Counted from the first letter of the stretch, positions 23,187 through 31,775 are shown. The stretch is DNA of 36,049 nucleotides from Demequina mangrovi (GCF_000759715.1 NZ_BBLU01000020.1:1-36049); one strand, 5' to 3'. Notes: generated by a model from the sequence alone, not told the origin. Made by a program: numbers and translations.

Positions 23187-23879
23187 ATGCACCACGAACC
23201 CGCCCTCACCTGGGCCTTCAACGCACGCCCGGTCGTGACGATCGGCGCGAAGCGCGTCTACCGTTCCGCGGCCCCCGAGTTCCGCGCCCCCGAGCTGACC
23301 GAGCCGCCGACGGACGTCTGCTGGATCGACCTCCGCAGCGCGCACGAGCGCATCGACGCCGCCTGGCTCGGCGAGGGCTGGACCCGGGTCCACATCGACC
23401 TGGTCCCCGGCGCCGCCGCCGTCAAGCCCGGCACGCGTGCGTACGAGATCACCGAGATCGACTTCGGCGCGATGTACGTGCAGATGGTCGACCGCGCGCA
23501 GCAGGGCTTCGCCCGCGTCATCACCGCGATCGCGGAGGCCGAGACCGACGTCCTCGTCGCGTGCGCAGGCGGTCGGGACCGCACGGGCCTCGTCTCCGCG
23601 ATGCTGCGCGAGCTCGCGGGACACCCGCGCGACGTGATCCTCGAGGACTACCGCCGCACCAACGATCAGGGCGCCGGGCTGTCCAAGGCGCTGGTCGAGG
23701 TGGGGCTTGTGTCCGCCGAGACGATCGGCCGACGCGACTTCGAAGTCAAGACCGAGGACCTCGCGCTCGCGCTCGAGGCGATCGACGCCAAGGGCGGCGT
23801 GCGTCGCTACCTCGAGGACGGCGGCGCGAGCGCCGCGGCCCTCGACCTCCTCGGCTCCACCATCGTCTCCACCTCCTAG
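23187..23879 (+). CDS. Tyrosine-specific protein phosphatase (dual-specificity-like)
   Basis: A 230-residue protein of the Y_phosphatase3 type. The P-loop ACAGGRDRTG gives the CX5R signature with Cys126 and Arg132; RVYRSAAPEF near the start and WIDLRSAHE are the family's preceding conserved parts. Besides phosphotyrosine, members of this fold act on phosphoinositides and small phosphosugars. The start is probably leaderless. A 39-nt gap, containing a short imperfect tandem repeat (CAGYACTCAYCAGCA twice, 23880-23907), separates it from the ABC transporter genes, so it may be their first gene. Confidence 0.88.
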   Translation: MHHEPALTWAFNARPVVTIGAKRVYRSAAPEFRAPELTEPPTDVCWIDLRSAHERIDAAWLGEGWTRVHIDLVPGAAAVKPGTRAYEITEIDFGAMYVQMVDRAQQGFARVITAIAEAETDVLVACAGGRDRTGLVSAMLRELAGHPRDVILEDYRRTNDQGAGLSKALVEVGLVSAETIGRRDFEVKTEDLALALEAIDAKGGVRRYLEDGGASAAALDLLGSTIVSTS

Positions 23880-23918
23880 CAGCACTCACCAGCAGTACTC
23901 ATCAGCAAAGGAACACCC

Positions 23919-25484
23919 ATGCCTTCCACGCTCAAGCTCGTCGGCCTTGGCGCGCTCACCGCGAGCCTCGCGTTCACCGCGGCCGCCTGCGCACCGTCCG
24001 ACTCCGCGGATGTCGCGTCGTCCTCCTCGGCCTCGACCGAGACCTCCGCCTCGGAGCCCGTCGACGGCGGCACCATCGTCTACGGCCTCGACCGCGACAT
24101 CGCATCGCTCGACCCCGCCTCGGGCGCGATCTCGTCGCAGACCGTCCAGTCCGTCGCGAACTCGATCTTCGACGCCCTGATGCAGTACGACGAGGCCGGC
24201 GAGCTGGTGCCGTTCCTCGCCGAGTCCTTCGAGGCGGCGGACGAGACCTCGAGCGAGTGGGTGCTCACGCTCCGCGAGGGCGTCACCTTCTCCGACGGCA
24301 GCGTCCTCGACGCGGCCGCGGTGATCGCGCACGTCCAGCGCCTGGGCACCGAGGAGACCTCGGCCTCGCGCGCCACGGTCGCCACCATCGCGAACATGGA
24401 GGAGGTGTCCGCGACCGAGGTGCGCTTCACGCTCGTCGCGCCCAACGCCTCGTTCCCGCAGTACTTCACGCGCGACCTGGGCCAGATCGCCTCGACCACC
24501 GCGACCGACGAGTTCGGCTTCCCGCTCGGCACCGGCCCGTACGTCACCACCGAGTACTCGGCCGGCACCGGCATCACCATGACCAAGCGCGAGGACTACT
24601 GGGGCGAGGCCGCGCACGCGGACACCGTCGAGTTCCAGATCCTCCCGGACGCCGACTCGCGCTACCAGTCGCTCGTCTCCGGCGCGGTCGACGCCATCTG
24701 GTCGGAGGTCCCGAGCCAGTTCACCGGTGCGGAGGCCGACGGCCTCGCCACCGCGACGGGCAACTCGGCCACCTCGTTCGGCCTCTTCAACTCGTACGCG
24801 GCGCCGTTCGACTCGGTCGAGGCGCGCCAGGCGGTCGTCCTCGCGATCGACCCGCAGGCGCTGCTCGCCGTCGCGAACGACGGCACCGGCGCGGTCGCCA
24901 CGAGCGTGCTCCAGACCACCTCGGGCTACGACATCACCGACCCGCAGCCGGCCTACGACCCGGAGGCGGCCCAGGCCATCGTCGACGAGATCGGCGGCTT
25001 CGAGTTCTCGTACCTGACCGACGGTCGCGCCGAGGCGGCGGCACGCGCCGCCGCGATGCAGCAGATGCTCGCCGAGGTGGGCATCACCATGACCATCCAG
25101 TCCTCGGACATGGCGACGTGGGGCGCGGCGCTCTACTCCGGCGAGTACCAGATGCTCGACTTCACCACCTCGCTGTTCGGCAACATCGACACCAACCTGT
25201 CGATGCTCGTCGGCACCGGCGGCCTGGCGAACTTCATGGGTTACTCGAACGAGGACGTCGACGCGATGCTCGCCGAGCTCGCGGGGGAGACCGACCACGA
25301 CGCGCGCGGCGTGCTCCTCAACTCCGTCGCCGCTCAGGTGTGGGACGAGGCCCCGCTCGTCATGTACACCGAGAACCTCGCGGGCGTGATCTACAACCCC
25401 GAGACCCTCCAGGGCGTCGAGGACTTCGAGAACCGCCCGCAGGTGTCCGTGCAGACCCGTCTGATGTGGCACGCCGAGGGATGA
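23919..25484 (+). CDS. Peptide/nickel-type ABC transporter substrate-binding lipoprotein
   Basis: A 521-residue family 5 extracellular solute-binding protein. The signal peptide ends in the lipobox FTAAAC with Cys24, followed by a Ser-rich linker, so it is anchored outside the membrane. GGTIVYGLDRDIASLDPAS, WVLTLREGVTFSDGS, LGTGPYVTTEY and REDYWGEAA are the standard DppA/OppA motifs. AAAGGA precedes the ATG. It is first of a six-gene unit with 4-nt stop/start overlaps. Ligands of this family include peptides, muropeptides, oligosaccharides and nickel; the downstream glycosidase suggests an amino-sugar-containing ligand. Confidence 0.92.
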   Translation: MPSTLKLVGLGALTASLAFTAAACAPSDSADVASSSSASTETSASEPVDGGTIVYGLDRDIASLDPASGAISSQTVQSVANSIFDALMQYDEAGELVPFLAESFEAADETSSEWVLTLREGVTFSDGSVLDAAAVIAHVQRLGTEETSASRATVATIANMEEVSATEVRFTLVAPNASFPQYFTRDLGQIASTTATDEFGFPLGTGPYVTTEYSAGTGITMTKREDYWGEAAHADTVEFQILPDADSRYQSLVSGAVDAIWSEVPSQFTGAEADGLATATGNSATSFGLFNSYAAPFDSVEARQAVVLAIDPQALLAVANDGTGAVATSVLQTTSGYDITDPQPAYDPEAAQAIVDEIGGFEFSYLTDGRAEAAARAAAMQQMLAEVGITMTIQSSDMATWGAALYSGEYQMLDFTTSLFGNIDTNLSMLVGTGGLANFMGYSNEDVDAMLAELAGETDHDARGVLLNSVAAQVWDEAPLVMYTENLAGVIYNPETLQGVEDFENRPQVSVQTRLMWHAEG

Positions 25485-26434
25485 TCCACTTTGCAGCGCG
25501 ACGGGGAGTCAGGGCGCTCGGCGTCCTGCTCCTCGTCGCGGTCCTCGCGATGTCGACGCCGATGATGCTCCCCGGCTCGCCCGCTCTGGCCGCCCTGGGC
25601 CTCGAGGCGACGGACGAGGAGATCGCGGCGTTCAACGACAAGTACAACCTCGGCGCGGACCCGTTCACGCGCCTGTGGAACTGGCTCGACGGCCTGGTCC
25701 ACGGCGACCTGGGCACGTCGATCATCACCGATGCGGCGGTCACCGGACAGCTCGCGGAGAGGCTGCCCGTCACCCTCGAGCTCGTGCTCGTGTCGCTCGC
25801 GGTGGCGCTCGTCATCGCGCTGCCGGTCGCCCTGCGCGCCGCGTGGCGCCCCGGCTCGGTGCTCGACCGCGTCTCGCAGGTCCTCGCCTTCGTGCTGCTC
25901 TCCATGCCCGGCTTCGTGCTCGGCATGCTTCTCATCTACCTGTTCGCGGTGGTGCTCCGCGTGCTTCCGGCCACCGGCTGGGTGCCGTTCTCCGAGGACC
26001 CGCTGGGTCACCTCACGCACCTGATCCTGCCCGTGACCACCATGGCGCTGGCCGAGGCCGCGGTCTACCTCCGCGCCCTCAGGGCCGATGCGGACGAGGT
26101 GCTCGACAGCACGTACATCCACGCGGCGCAGGCGCGCGGCATGAAGCCCGCGCGGCTGCTGCTCGCCCGCGCCCTGCGCCCGGCGTCGCTGCCGCTCGTC
26201 ACGCTCGTCGGCCTCAACCTCGGGATGGCGCTCGGCGGCACGCTCGTCGTGGAGACGATGTACGCGATCCCCGGCATGGGGCGCTACGTCTCCACCGCGA
26301 TCGGCCAGCGCGACTACCCGGTCATCGAGAGCACCACGATCATCCTGGCCGCCGCCATGGTGACCGCGACGCTGCTCGTCGACCTCAGCTACCGACTCAT
26401 CGACCCGAGGATCGCCCATGTCGCTCGCAGCTGA
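25481..26434 (+). CDS. ABC transporter permease (DppB-like)
   Basis: A 317-residue inner-membrane permease with six predicted helices. SIITDAAVTGQLAERLPVTL precedes the core, and the EAA loop reads YIHAAQARGMKPARLLLARAL. GTLVVETMYAIPGMGRY is the DppB/OppB C-terminal signature. The ATG overlaps the binding-protein stop (ATGA). It pairs with the next permease to form the channel. Confidence 0.93.
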   Translation: MIHFAARRGVRALGVLLLVAVLAMSTPMMLPGSPALAALGLEATDEEIAAFNDKYNLGADPFTRLWNWLDGLVHGDLGTSIITDAAVTGQLAERLPVTLELVLVSLAVALVIALPVALRAAWRPGSVLDRVSQVLAFVLLSMPGFVLGMLLIYLFAVVLRVLPATGWVPFSEDPLGHLTHLILPVTTMALAEAAVYLRALRADADEVLDSTYIHAAQARGMKPARLLLARALRPASLPLVTLVGLNLGMALGGTLVVETMYAIPGMGRYVSTAIGQRDYPVIESTTIILAAAMVTATLLVDLSYRLIDPRIAHVARS

Positions 26435-27278
26435 GGCCGGACGCGACGTCCACGCCGCGGTCCGCGCCACGCGCCGCCGGCGCCGGCTGGACACGGCCGC
26501 CACCACCGTCGCCGCCGGCTGGCTCATCGTCCTGGCGGTGCTCACGCTGGTGTCGATCGCCACGCCGCTGCTCGACCCGTACTTCCAGGACTTCACCTCC
26601 GCGAAGCTCGAGCCGAGCCTGGCCCACCCGTTCGGCACCGACGGCAACGGGCGCGACGTCTTCGCGCGCACCGTCGCCGGCGCGCAGAACTCGCTCGTCG
26701 TCGCGGTCATCACCCTGGTGGTGGGGGCGGTCGGCGGCACGCTCATCGGCGTCGCCGCCGGCTACTTCCGCGGCGCCCTCGACAACGTCATCGGCTTCCT
26801 CATCGACGCCGTGCTCGCGATCCCGGCGCTGCTGCTCATCATCACCATCGTGAGCTTCCGCGGACCCTCCATCACGAGCATCGGCACCACGATCGGGCTG
26901 CTGATGATCCCGGCCTTCGCCCGCGTCACGCGCTCGATCGCGCTCACGGTGCGCGAGCGCGACTACGTCAAGGCCGCCGTGCTCATCGACACGCCCACGC
27001 CGCGGATCCTCGTGAAGGCGGTGCTCCCCGCGGTGGCGCCCGCGCTGGTGTCCTACGCGTTCACCGCCATGACCGCGGCCATCGTCGCCGAGGGCTCCCT
27101 GAGCTTCCTCGGCTACGGGCTCGCGGCGCCCGCCCCCTCGTGGGGCGGCATCATCGCCGAGGGCCGCGCCGACCTGGCCACCGCGCCCTGGATCACCCTC
27201 GCTCCCGCGCTCGCGCTCGCCGCGACCGTCATGGCGATCACCACGATCGGGGAGCGCGCGAAGGAGAGGTACTCATGA
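26418..27278 (+). CDS. ABC transporter permease (DppC-like)
   Basis: A 286-residue permease of the OppC/DppC type. HPFGTDGNGRDVFARTVAGA marks the start of the conserved region, the EAA loop is RERDYVKAAVLIDTPTPRIL, and AEGSLSFLGYGLAAPAPSWG is the typical end. A short Arg-rich cytoplasmic N terminus precedes the first helix. It overlaps the previous gene by 17 nt, with GAGGA inside that gene as ribosome site. Confidence 0.93.
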   Translation: MSLAAEAGRDVHAAVRATRRRRRLDTAATTVAAGWLIVLAVLTLVSIATPLLDPYFQDFTSAKLEPSLAHPFGTDGNGRDVFARTVAGAQNSLVVAVITLVVGAVGGTLIGVAAGYFRGALDNVIGFLIDAVLAIPALLLIITIVSFRGPSITSIGTTIGLLMIPAFARVTRSIALTVRERDYVKAAVLIDTPTPRILVKAVLPAVAPALVSYAFTAMTAAIVAEGSLSFLGYGLAAPAPSWGGIIAEGRADLATAPWITLAPALALAATVMAITTIGERAKERYS

Positions 27279-28291
27279 CCGCCACCGCCATCGAGGCGCC
27301 CGCGCTCGAGGTCGAGGATCTTGAGGTGAACTTCATCTCGGGCGACAAGGTCACCTACGTGCTCGAGGGCGTCTCTCTCGAGGTGCGCAAGGGCGAGGCC
27401 GTCGGCATCGTCGGCGAGTCGGGCTCGGGCAAGTCCGTGCTCGCGCGGACCATCCTCGGCATCCGCCCGCGCGGCACCGTGGTCGACATCCGCGGCACCG
27501 TCCGCGTGTCCGGCGAGGACCAGCTGGGCGCGACCGAGGCGCAGATCAGGTCGCGCGCCGGCGCGCTCGCCTCGATGATCTACCAGGACCCGATGCGCTC
27601 GCTCAACCCGACCGTGCGCGTGTGGAAGCAGATCGTCGAGGCGATCACCAACCGCCGACGGGTCCCGGGGGACGAGGCGCGGTCGCGCGCCGTCGAGCTG
27701 CTGCGGTCGGTCGGCGTGCCCGACCCCGAGGCGCGCGCGCTGGCGTACCCCGGAGAGTTCTCCGGCGGCATGCTCCAGCGCGTCGGCATCGCCGCGGCGA
27801 TCGCCGCGCACCCCGACCTGCTGCTCGCCGACGAGCCGACAACCGCGCTCGACGTCACGGTCCAGCGCCGCGTGCTCGACCTCCTCGAGGAGGTCCGTGC
27901 GGCCTCCGGCATGGGCCTCGTGCTGGTCACGCACGACCTCGGTCTGCTCGCGGACCGCACGGACCGCACCGTCGTGATGTACGCGGGTCGCATCATGGAG
28001 TCCGGGCCCACGAGCATCGTCGCCTCGGAGCCGGCGCACCCGTACACCCAGGGGCTTCTCGCGGCGATCCCGCGGCTCACCGGACCGATCCAGCGCGAGC
28101 TGCCCGCGATCGGCGGCAGCCTGCCACCGCTGAGCGCGCCGCGCGCCGGATGCCCGTTCGCGGCGCGATGCCCCCTCGCGCAGGACCGCTGCGCGATCTC
28201 ACGACCCCCGGCGGTGACCGTCGCCGAGGGGCACACCGCCCACTGCTGGGCGGTCGCCGACCAGCAGGACGAGCAGGAGGCCGCGAAGTGA
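27275..28291 (+). CDS. ABC transporter ATP-binding protein (DppD-like)
   Basis: A 338-residue ATPase. Walker A GESGSGKS begins at residue 47, the signature is SGGMLQRVG, and Walker B LLADEPTTALD has Asp186-Glu187. The C-terminal oligopeptide-transporter extension has CPFAARCPLAQDRC, which in some homologues binds a 4Fe-4S cluster. It overlaps the permease stop by 4 nt and has AAGGAGAGG ahead of its ATG. Confidence 0.94.
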   Translation: MTATAIEAPALEVEDLEVNFISGDKVTYVLEGVSLEVRKGEAVGIVGESGSGKSVLARTILGIRPRGTVVDIRGTVRVSGEDQLGATEAQIRSRAGALASMIYQDPMRSLNPTVRVWKQIVEAITNRRRVPGDEARSRAVELLRSVGVPDPEARALAYPGEFSGGMLQRVGIAAAIAAHPDLLLADEPTTALDVTVQRRVLDLLEEVRAASGMGLVLVTHDLGLLADRTDRTVVMYAGRIMESGPTSIVASEPAHPYTQGLLAAIPRLTGPIQRELPAIGGSLPPLSAPRAGCPFAARCPLAQDRCAISRPPAVTVAEGHTAHCWAVADQQDEQEAAK

Positions 28292-29313
28292 CCGAGGTGA
28301 CCACCCCCGCCGATGAGGCGCCCGTCCTCGAGGTGAACGACCTCGAGGTGCGCTTCACCTCGGGACGCTCGACCGTGTACGCCGTCAACGACGTGAGCTT
28401 CACGATGCGCGCAGGGGAGACCCTGGCGCTCGTCGGCGAGTCCGGCTCGGGCAAGTCGACCATCGCGAAGGCCGTGGTCGGGCTCGTCGAGCCCGCGTCG
28501 GGCGAGGTCCTGCTGCGCGGCGAGGCCCAGGCGGGCGACCGTGTGCGGCGCGACCGCGCGACGCGAGGCGACATTCAGATGGTGTTCCAGAACCCCGTGG
28601 GCTCGCTCAACCCGTTCATGACGGTCGAGGCGAACATCGCCGAGCCGCTGCGCAACCGCGGCGTCGCCAAGGCGGAGCGCGCCGCGCGCGTCCGGGAGCT
28701 GCTCACCGTGGTCGGGCTCGACGCCGACACGCTCGGCCCGCGCAAGCCCGGGGAGATCTCCGGCGGCCAGGCGCAGCGCGTCTCGATCGCCCGCGCCCTC
28801 GCGAGCGAGCCCGCCGTGCTCATCGCCGACGAGGCGGTCTCCGCGCTCGACGTGTCGGTGCAGGCGACGGTGCTCAACGTGCTGCGCCGCGTGGTCGACG
28901 AGGAGCAGGTCGCGATGCTCTTCATCTCCCATGACCTCGCGGTGGTCCGCAACGTCAGCGACACCGTCGCGGTGCTGCACATGGGGCAGCTGTGCGAGAT
29001 CGGCCCCACCGAGGACATCCTCGCCGCCCCCGCACATCACTACACGGCGGCGCTCAGGGCGGCCGTCCCGGAGCCGGGCGTCCCGCTCGGCGATCCCGGC
29101 ATGACCGATGCCGACCCGCCGTCGCCGCGCATCAGGCCCACCGGCTGCTCGTTCCGCGACCGGTGCCTGGCCGCGACCTCCCGCTGCGCCGAGGTGCTGC
29201 CGCCGCTCACCATGGTCGGCCCCGAGCGCGCCGTCGCGTGCCACCACCCCCTCGACCGCGACGCGGTCGCATCCGCAATCCCCTCCGTCACCGCCCAGGG
29301 AGCCCTCGCATGA
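28288..29313 (+). CDS. ABC transporter ATP-binding protein (DppF-like)
   Basis: The second ATPase, 341 residues, starting with GTG that overlaps the previous stop (GTGA). Walker A GESGSGKS begins at residue 50, the signature SGGQAQRVS, and Walker B LIADEAVSALD (Asp181-Glu182). The C-terminal CSFRDRCLAATSRC extension parallels that of the partner. Together the two make the heterodimeric motor of the importer. Confidence 0.94.
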   Translation: MTEVTTPADEAPVLEVNDLEVRFTSGRSTVYAVNDVSFTMRAGETLALVGESGSGKSTIAKAVVGLVEPASGEVLLRGEAQAGDRVRRDRATRGDIQMVFQNPVGSLNPFMTVEANIAEPLRNRGVAKAERAARVRELLTVVGLDADTLGPRKPGEISGGQAQRVSIARALASEPAVLIADEAVSALDVSVQATVLNVLRRVVDEEQVAMLFISHDLAVVRNVSDTVAVLHMGQLCEIGPTEDILAAPAHHYTAALRAAVPEPGVPLGDPGMTDADPPSPRIRPTGCSFRDRCLAATSRCAEVLPPLTMVGPERAVACHHPLDRDAVASAIPSVTAQGALA

Positions 29314-31028
29314 CCACGGACCTGTCCGCCGCCCCGTACTCCCTCACGCAGGACCAGCGGTCGTGGGTCGCCGGCACGGTCGAGGCCATGACCCTCGAGG
29401 CGAAGGTCGGCCAGCTCTTCGTCGCGCACGCCGAGATCGGAGACGGGTCCGTCGAGGAGATGCGCCGCTTCCAGTACGCGGGCGTCCGGCCCGGCGGCGG
29501 CACCGCGGAGGAGGTCGCCGCCTTCGTCGACCGCCTCAACGAGGCTGCCGACCTCCCGCTCCTCGTCGGCGCGAACCTCGAGTTCGGCGGCGACGGCGCG
29601 GCGAGCGACGGCACGCTCATCGGCGCGCCGCTGCAGTGCGTCGCGACCGGCGATCCGGCGACCGCCGAGGACCTGGGCCGCGTGTGCGCCCGCGAAGGGC
29701 TCGCCGCCGGCACCAACTGGGCCTTCGCGCCTGTCGCCGACATCCACCTCAACTGGCGAAACGCCGTCGCCTCGCACCGTGCCTTCGGCGACACGGCGGC
29801 GGACGTCGCCGAGTACGCCGAGGCCTACCACCGGGGCGCGGTCGACGGTGCGGACGGACACGGCTTCGCGACGTGCGCCAAGCACTTCCCTGGGGACGGC
29901 GTCGATGAGCGCGACCAGCACGTCGTCGCGACCGTCAACACGCTCGACGCGGGGGAGTGGCGCGGCACCTTCGGGCGTGTGTACGGCGCGCTCATCGAGG
30001 CGGGCGTGCCGACCATCATGATCGGCCACATCGCGCTTCCCGCGCTCACGCGCGAGCTGGCCGGGGACGATGCGCCGGTCCGCCCGGCGACCCTCGCGCC
30101 GGAGATCACGACGACGCTGCTGCGCGACGAGCTCGGCTTCAACGGCGTCGCGGTGACCGACGCGACTCACATGGTCGGCTTCACGAGCCAGGGCCGTCGC
30201 GAGGACCTGCTCGTCGACGCGGTCGTCGCCGGCTGCGACCTGCTGCTGTTCCTTCGCGACGCGGAGGCGGACTTCAGCGCGGTCCTCGCGGGCGCACGGG
30301 ACGGGCGGATCTCCGCCGCCCGGATCGACGAGGCCGTCACCCGCGTGCTGGCGCTCAAGGTGTCGATGGGGCTGTGCGGACCCGGCGCCGTCGCGCAGGC
30401 GCGGCCCGAGGTCGACCGCGCCGCGCATCGCGCCATCGGCGAGGACGTCGCACGGCGGTCCGCGACGCTGGTGATCGACAAGGGGGTGCTCCCGCTCACC
30501 CCCGAGACGCACCGGCGGATCCGCCTCGTCATCAACTCCGAGCTCGCGAGCAATCCCGAGTTCCCCATCCCGGTCGAGCACCTGCCCATCGCGCGGTGGA
30601 TGGCCGCGGAGCTCACGGCCGCCGGCTTCGAGGTGTCGTTCCCGACGAAGCAGCCGCCGGTCCGCAGCCTCGGCGACTACATGAGGGTGATCGCCGAGGG
30701 CAACGTGGCGGTCGAGGGGGAGTTCGACGCCGCCGTGGTGGTCGCGCACTACGTGGGTGCCGGGGCGCAGTCGACGGTGTCGCGCCTGCGATGGCCGATG
30801 GCCATGGGCCCTGCGGCCCCGTGGTGGGCCGGCCAGGTGCCGACGGTCTTCGTGTCCTTCGGCGTGCCGACGCACCTCGCGGACGTCCCGATGGTCGGCG
30901 CGCTGGTCAACTGCTACACGCCCAGCGAGGCCGCCGTGCGCGCCGCGGTCGACGGCATCGTCGGCGCCGAGCCCTTCCTCGGCACCGCCAACGACAAGGC
31001 GCGCTGCGATCTGGTCGCGGTGCTCTGA
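29310..31028 (+). CDS. GH3 beta-N-acetylglucosaminidase, NagZ-like, two-domain
   Basis: A 572-residue glycoside hydrolase family 3 enzyme with no signal peptide, so cytoplasmic. The NagZ-type Asp/His catalytic loop reads KHFPGDGVDERDQH (Asp202, His204), and the nucleophile is probably Asp284 in VAVTDATHMVGF. A C-terminal domain of about 220 residues follows the barrel. NagZ-type enzymes remove beta-GlcNAc from cell-wall fragments or chitooligosaccharides. The ATG overlaps the ATPase stop (ATGA), which ties it to the importer and suggests it cleaves what the importer brings in. An exact GGGACGATGC lies inside at 30064-30073, encoding Gly-Asp-Asp-Ala with a GAT codon. Confidence 0.88.
   Translation: MTTDLSAAPYSLTQDQRSWVAGTVEAMTLEAKVGQLFVAHAEIGDGSVEEMRRFQYAGVRPGGGTAEEVAAFVDRLNEAADLPLLVGANLEFGGDGAASDGTLIGAPLQCVATGDPATAEDLGRVCAREGLAAGTNWAFAPVADIHLNWRNAVASHRAFGDTAADVAEYAEAYHRGAVDGADGHGFATCAKHFPGDGVDERDQHVVATVNTLDAGEWRGTFGRVYGALIEAGVPTIMIGHIALPALTRELAGDDAPVRPATLAPEITTTLLRDELGFNGVAVTDATHMVGFTSQGRREDLLVDAVVAGCDLLLFLRDAEADFSAVLAGARDGRISAARIDEAVTRVLALKVSMGLCGPGAVAQARPEVDRAAHRAIGEDVARRSATLVIDKGVLPLTPETHRRIRLVINSELASNPEFPIPVEHLPIARWMAAELTAAGFEVSFPTKQPPVRSLGDYMRVIAEGNVAVEGEFDAAVVVAHYVGAGAQSTVSRLRWPMAMGPAAPWWAGQVPTVFVSFGVPTHLADVPMVGALVNCYTPSEAAVRAAVDGIVGAEPFLGTANDKARCDLVAVL
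30064..30073 (+). repeat. Exact GGGACGATGC inside the GH3 gene
   Basis: Encodes Gly-Asp-Asp-Ala as GGG GAC GAT GCG; GAT is much rarer than GAC for Asp in this DNA. Confidence 0.8.
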
Positions 31029-31037
31029 GGCTCCGCA

Positions 31038-31071
31038 GCGGCGCGCTCCCGGGTCTCCGGGTGCGCGCCGC
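31038..31071 (+). terminator. Terminator hairpin after the ABC/GH3 operon
   Basis: GCGGCGCGC (31038-31046) pairs with GCGCGCCGC (31063-31071), with one T-T mismatch, then the inner stem CCCGG/CCGGG around GTCT. It begins 10 nt after the GH3 stop; no T run. Confidence 0.75.
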
Positions 31072-31132
31072 GCAGGTCACGATCGAGCCACCTACCTGCC
31101 TGCACGTCGGGGCCCCGGCGTACGGTGTCGGC

Positions 31133-31603
31133 ATGGCGAGGGTTCTGCGGGGTGAGGCGCGGCGTGCGCTCGTCGCATGCGCGGCGGCCCCGTGCGTCGC
31201 GGCGCTGCTCGCGGGCTGCGGCGACGACAGCGACAGCGCTTCGATCGCGACGGGCTACCTCGCGCGGCAGGACCAGGCGGGCTACATCCCGGGCGCGCGC
31301 CTCCAGGTGACCGGCACCATCGTCGCGCTGGAGAACGGGTGCCTCATGCTCGACCGGGACTCGGGTGGCGTCCCATGGATCGTCTGGCCTCCGAGCACCG
31401 TGCCGGGGGAGCAGGGCACGGCCGAGATCTCGGACGAGGTCTACCGCGCCGGCGACGCGGTCGCGGGTACCGGGACCGTGGCGGTGCTCGCGGATCTGCC
31501 AGGGGGGAACGATGACGACACCTACTTCGGGGCGCAGGGCCACTACTGTGGAGCCGACTCGGCGGGGGTGATGGTCTTCGACTCGCTCTCCCGCACCGGC
31601 TAG
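31133..31603 (+). CDS. Small putative lipoprotein (156 aa)
   Basis: Not recognised beyond export. The signal peptide has a basic start (ARVLRGEARR), a hydrophobic core and the lipobox LLAGC (Cys29), followed by GDDSDS. The mature part, about 127 residues, is probably a small beta-barrel (ARLQVTGTIVALENGCLML ... VAGTGTVAVLADLPGG) with two further Cys. ATG 31133 is 6 nt after TACGGT (31121-31126), so the mRNA is likely leaderless. It lies between the GH3 terminator and tRNA-Gln. Confidence 0.75.
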   Translation: MARVLRGEARRALVACAAAPCVAALLAGCGDDSDSASIATGYLARQDQAGYIPGARLQVTGTIVALENGCLMLDRDSGGVPWIVWPPSTVPGEQGTAEISDEVYRAGDAVAGTGTVAVLADLPGGNDDDTYFGAQGHYCGADSAGVMVFDSLSRTG

Positions 31604-31610
31604 GCCGATT

Positions 31611-31639
31611 TTGGTTTCTGGGCGGAAGTCGGGTAAAGT
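31611..31639 (+). promoter_or_regulatory. Promoter of tRNA-Gln
   Basis: TTGGTT (31611-31616), 17-bp spacer, TAAAGT (31634-31639). The same TAAAGT -10 occurs ahead of tRNA-Glu. Predicted transcription start is about 20 nt before the mature 5' end. Confidence 0.75.
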
Positions 31640-31664
31640 GGTTCTCCGTTCCGCTGGAACGCAT

Positions 31665-31736
31665 TGGGCTATGGTGTAACTGGCAGCACGACGGTTTCTG
31701 GTTCCGTTAGTTGAGGTTCGAATCCTTGTAGCCCAG
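31665..31736 (+). tRNA. tRNA-Gln (anticodon CTG)
   Basis: A 72-nt cloverleaf. Acceptor TGGGCTA pairs with TAGCCCA, with discriminator G at 31736; U1-A72 is usual for tRNA-Gln. The anticodon CTG is at 31698-31700 in the loop TTCTGGT. The arm base 31-39 pair is T-T, and the T stem (TGAGG/CCTTG) uses two G-T pairs, so the fold is slightly weak. CCA is not encoded. Confidence 0.9.
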
Positions 31737-31745
31737 CTCTTCGAT

Positions 31746-31775
31746 GAAAGGGCCCGCCTCATGGCGGGCCCTTTC
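31746..31775 (+). terminator. Terminator after tRNA-Gln
   Basis: A perfect 13-bp stem GAAAGGGCCCGCC / GGCGGGCCCTTTC, loop TCAT, beginning 9 nt after the tRNA. Confidence 0.85.

Noticed and set aside
2282..23888. Shared 12-mer CTAGCAGCACTC after two stop codons (2283 and 23877)
   Set aside because: A single pair of this length is expected by chance in a window of this size and the flanks do not match.
23880..23907. Two tandem imperfect copies of CAGYACTCAYCAGCA
   Set aside because: Only two units of about 13-nt period, no spacers and no cas genes; not a CRISPR array.
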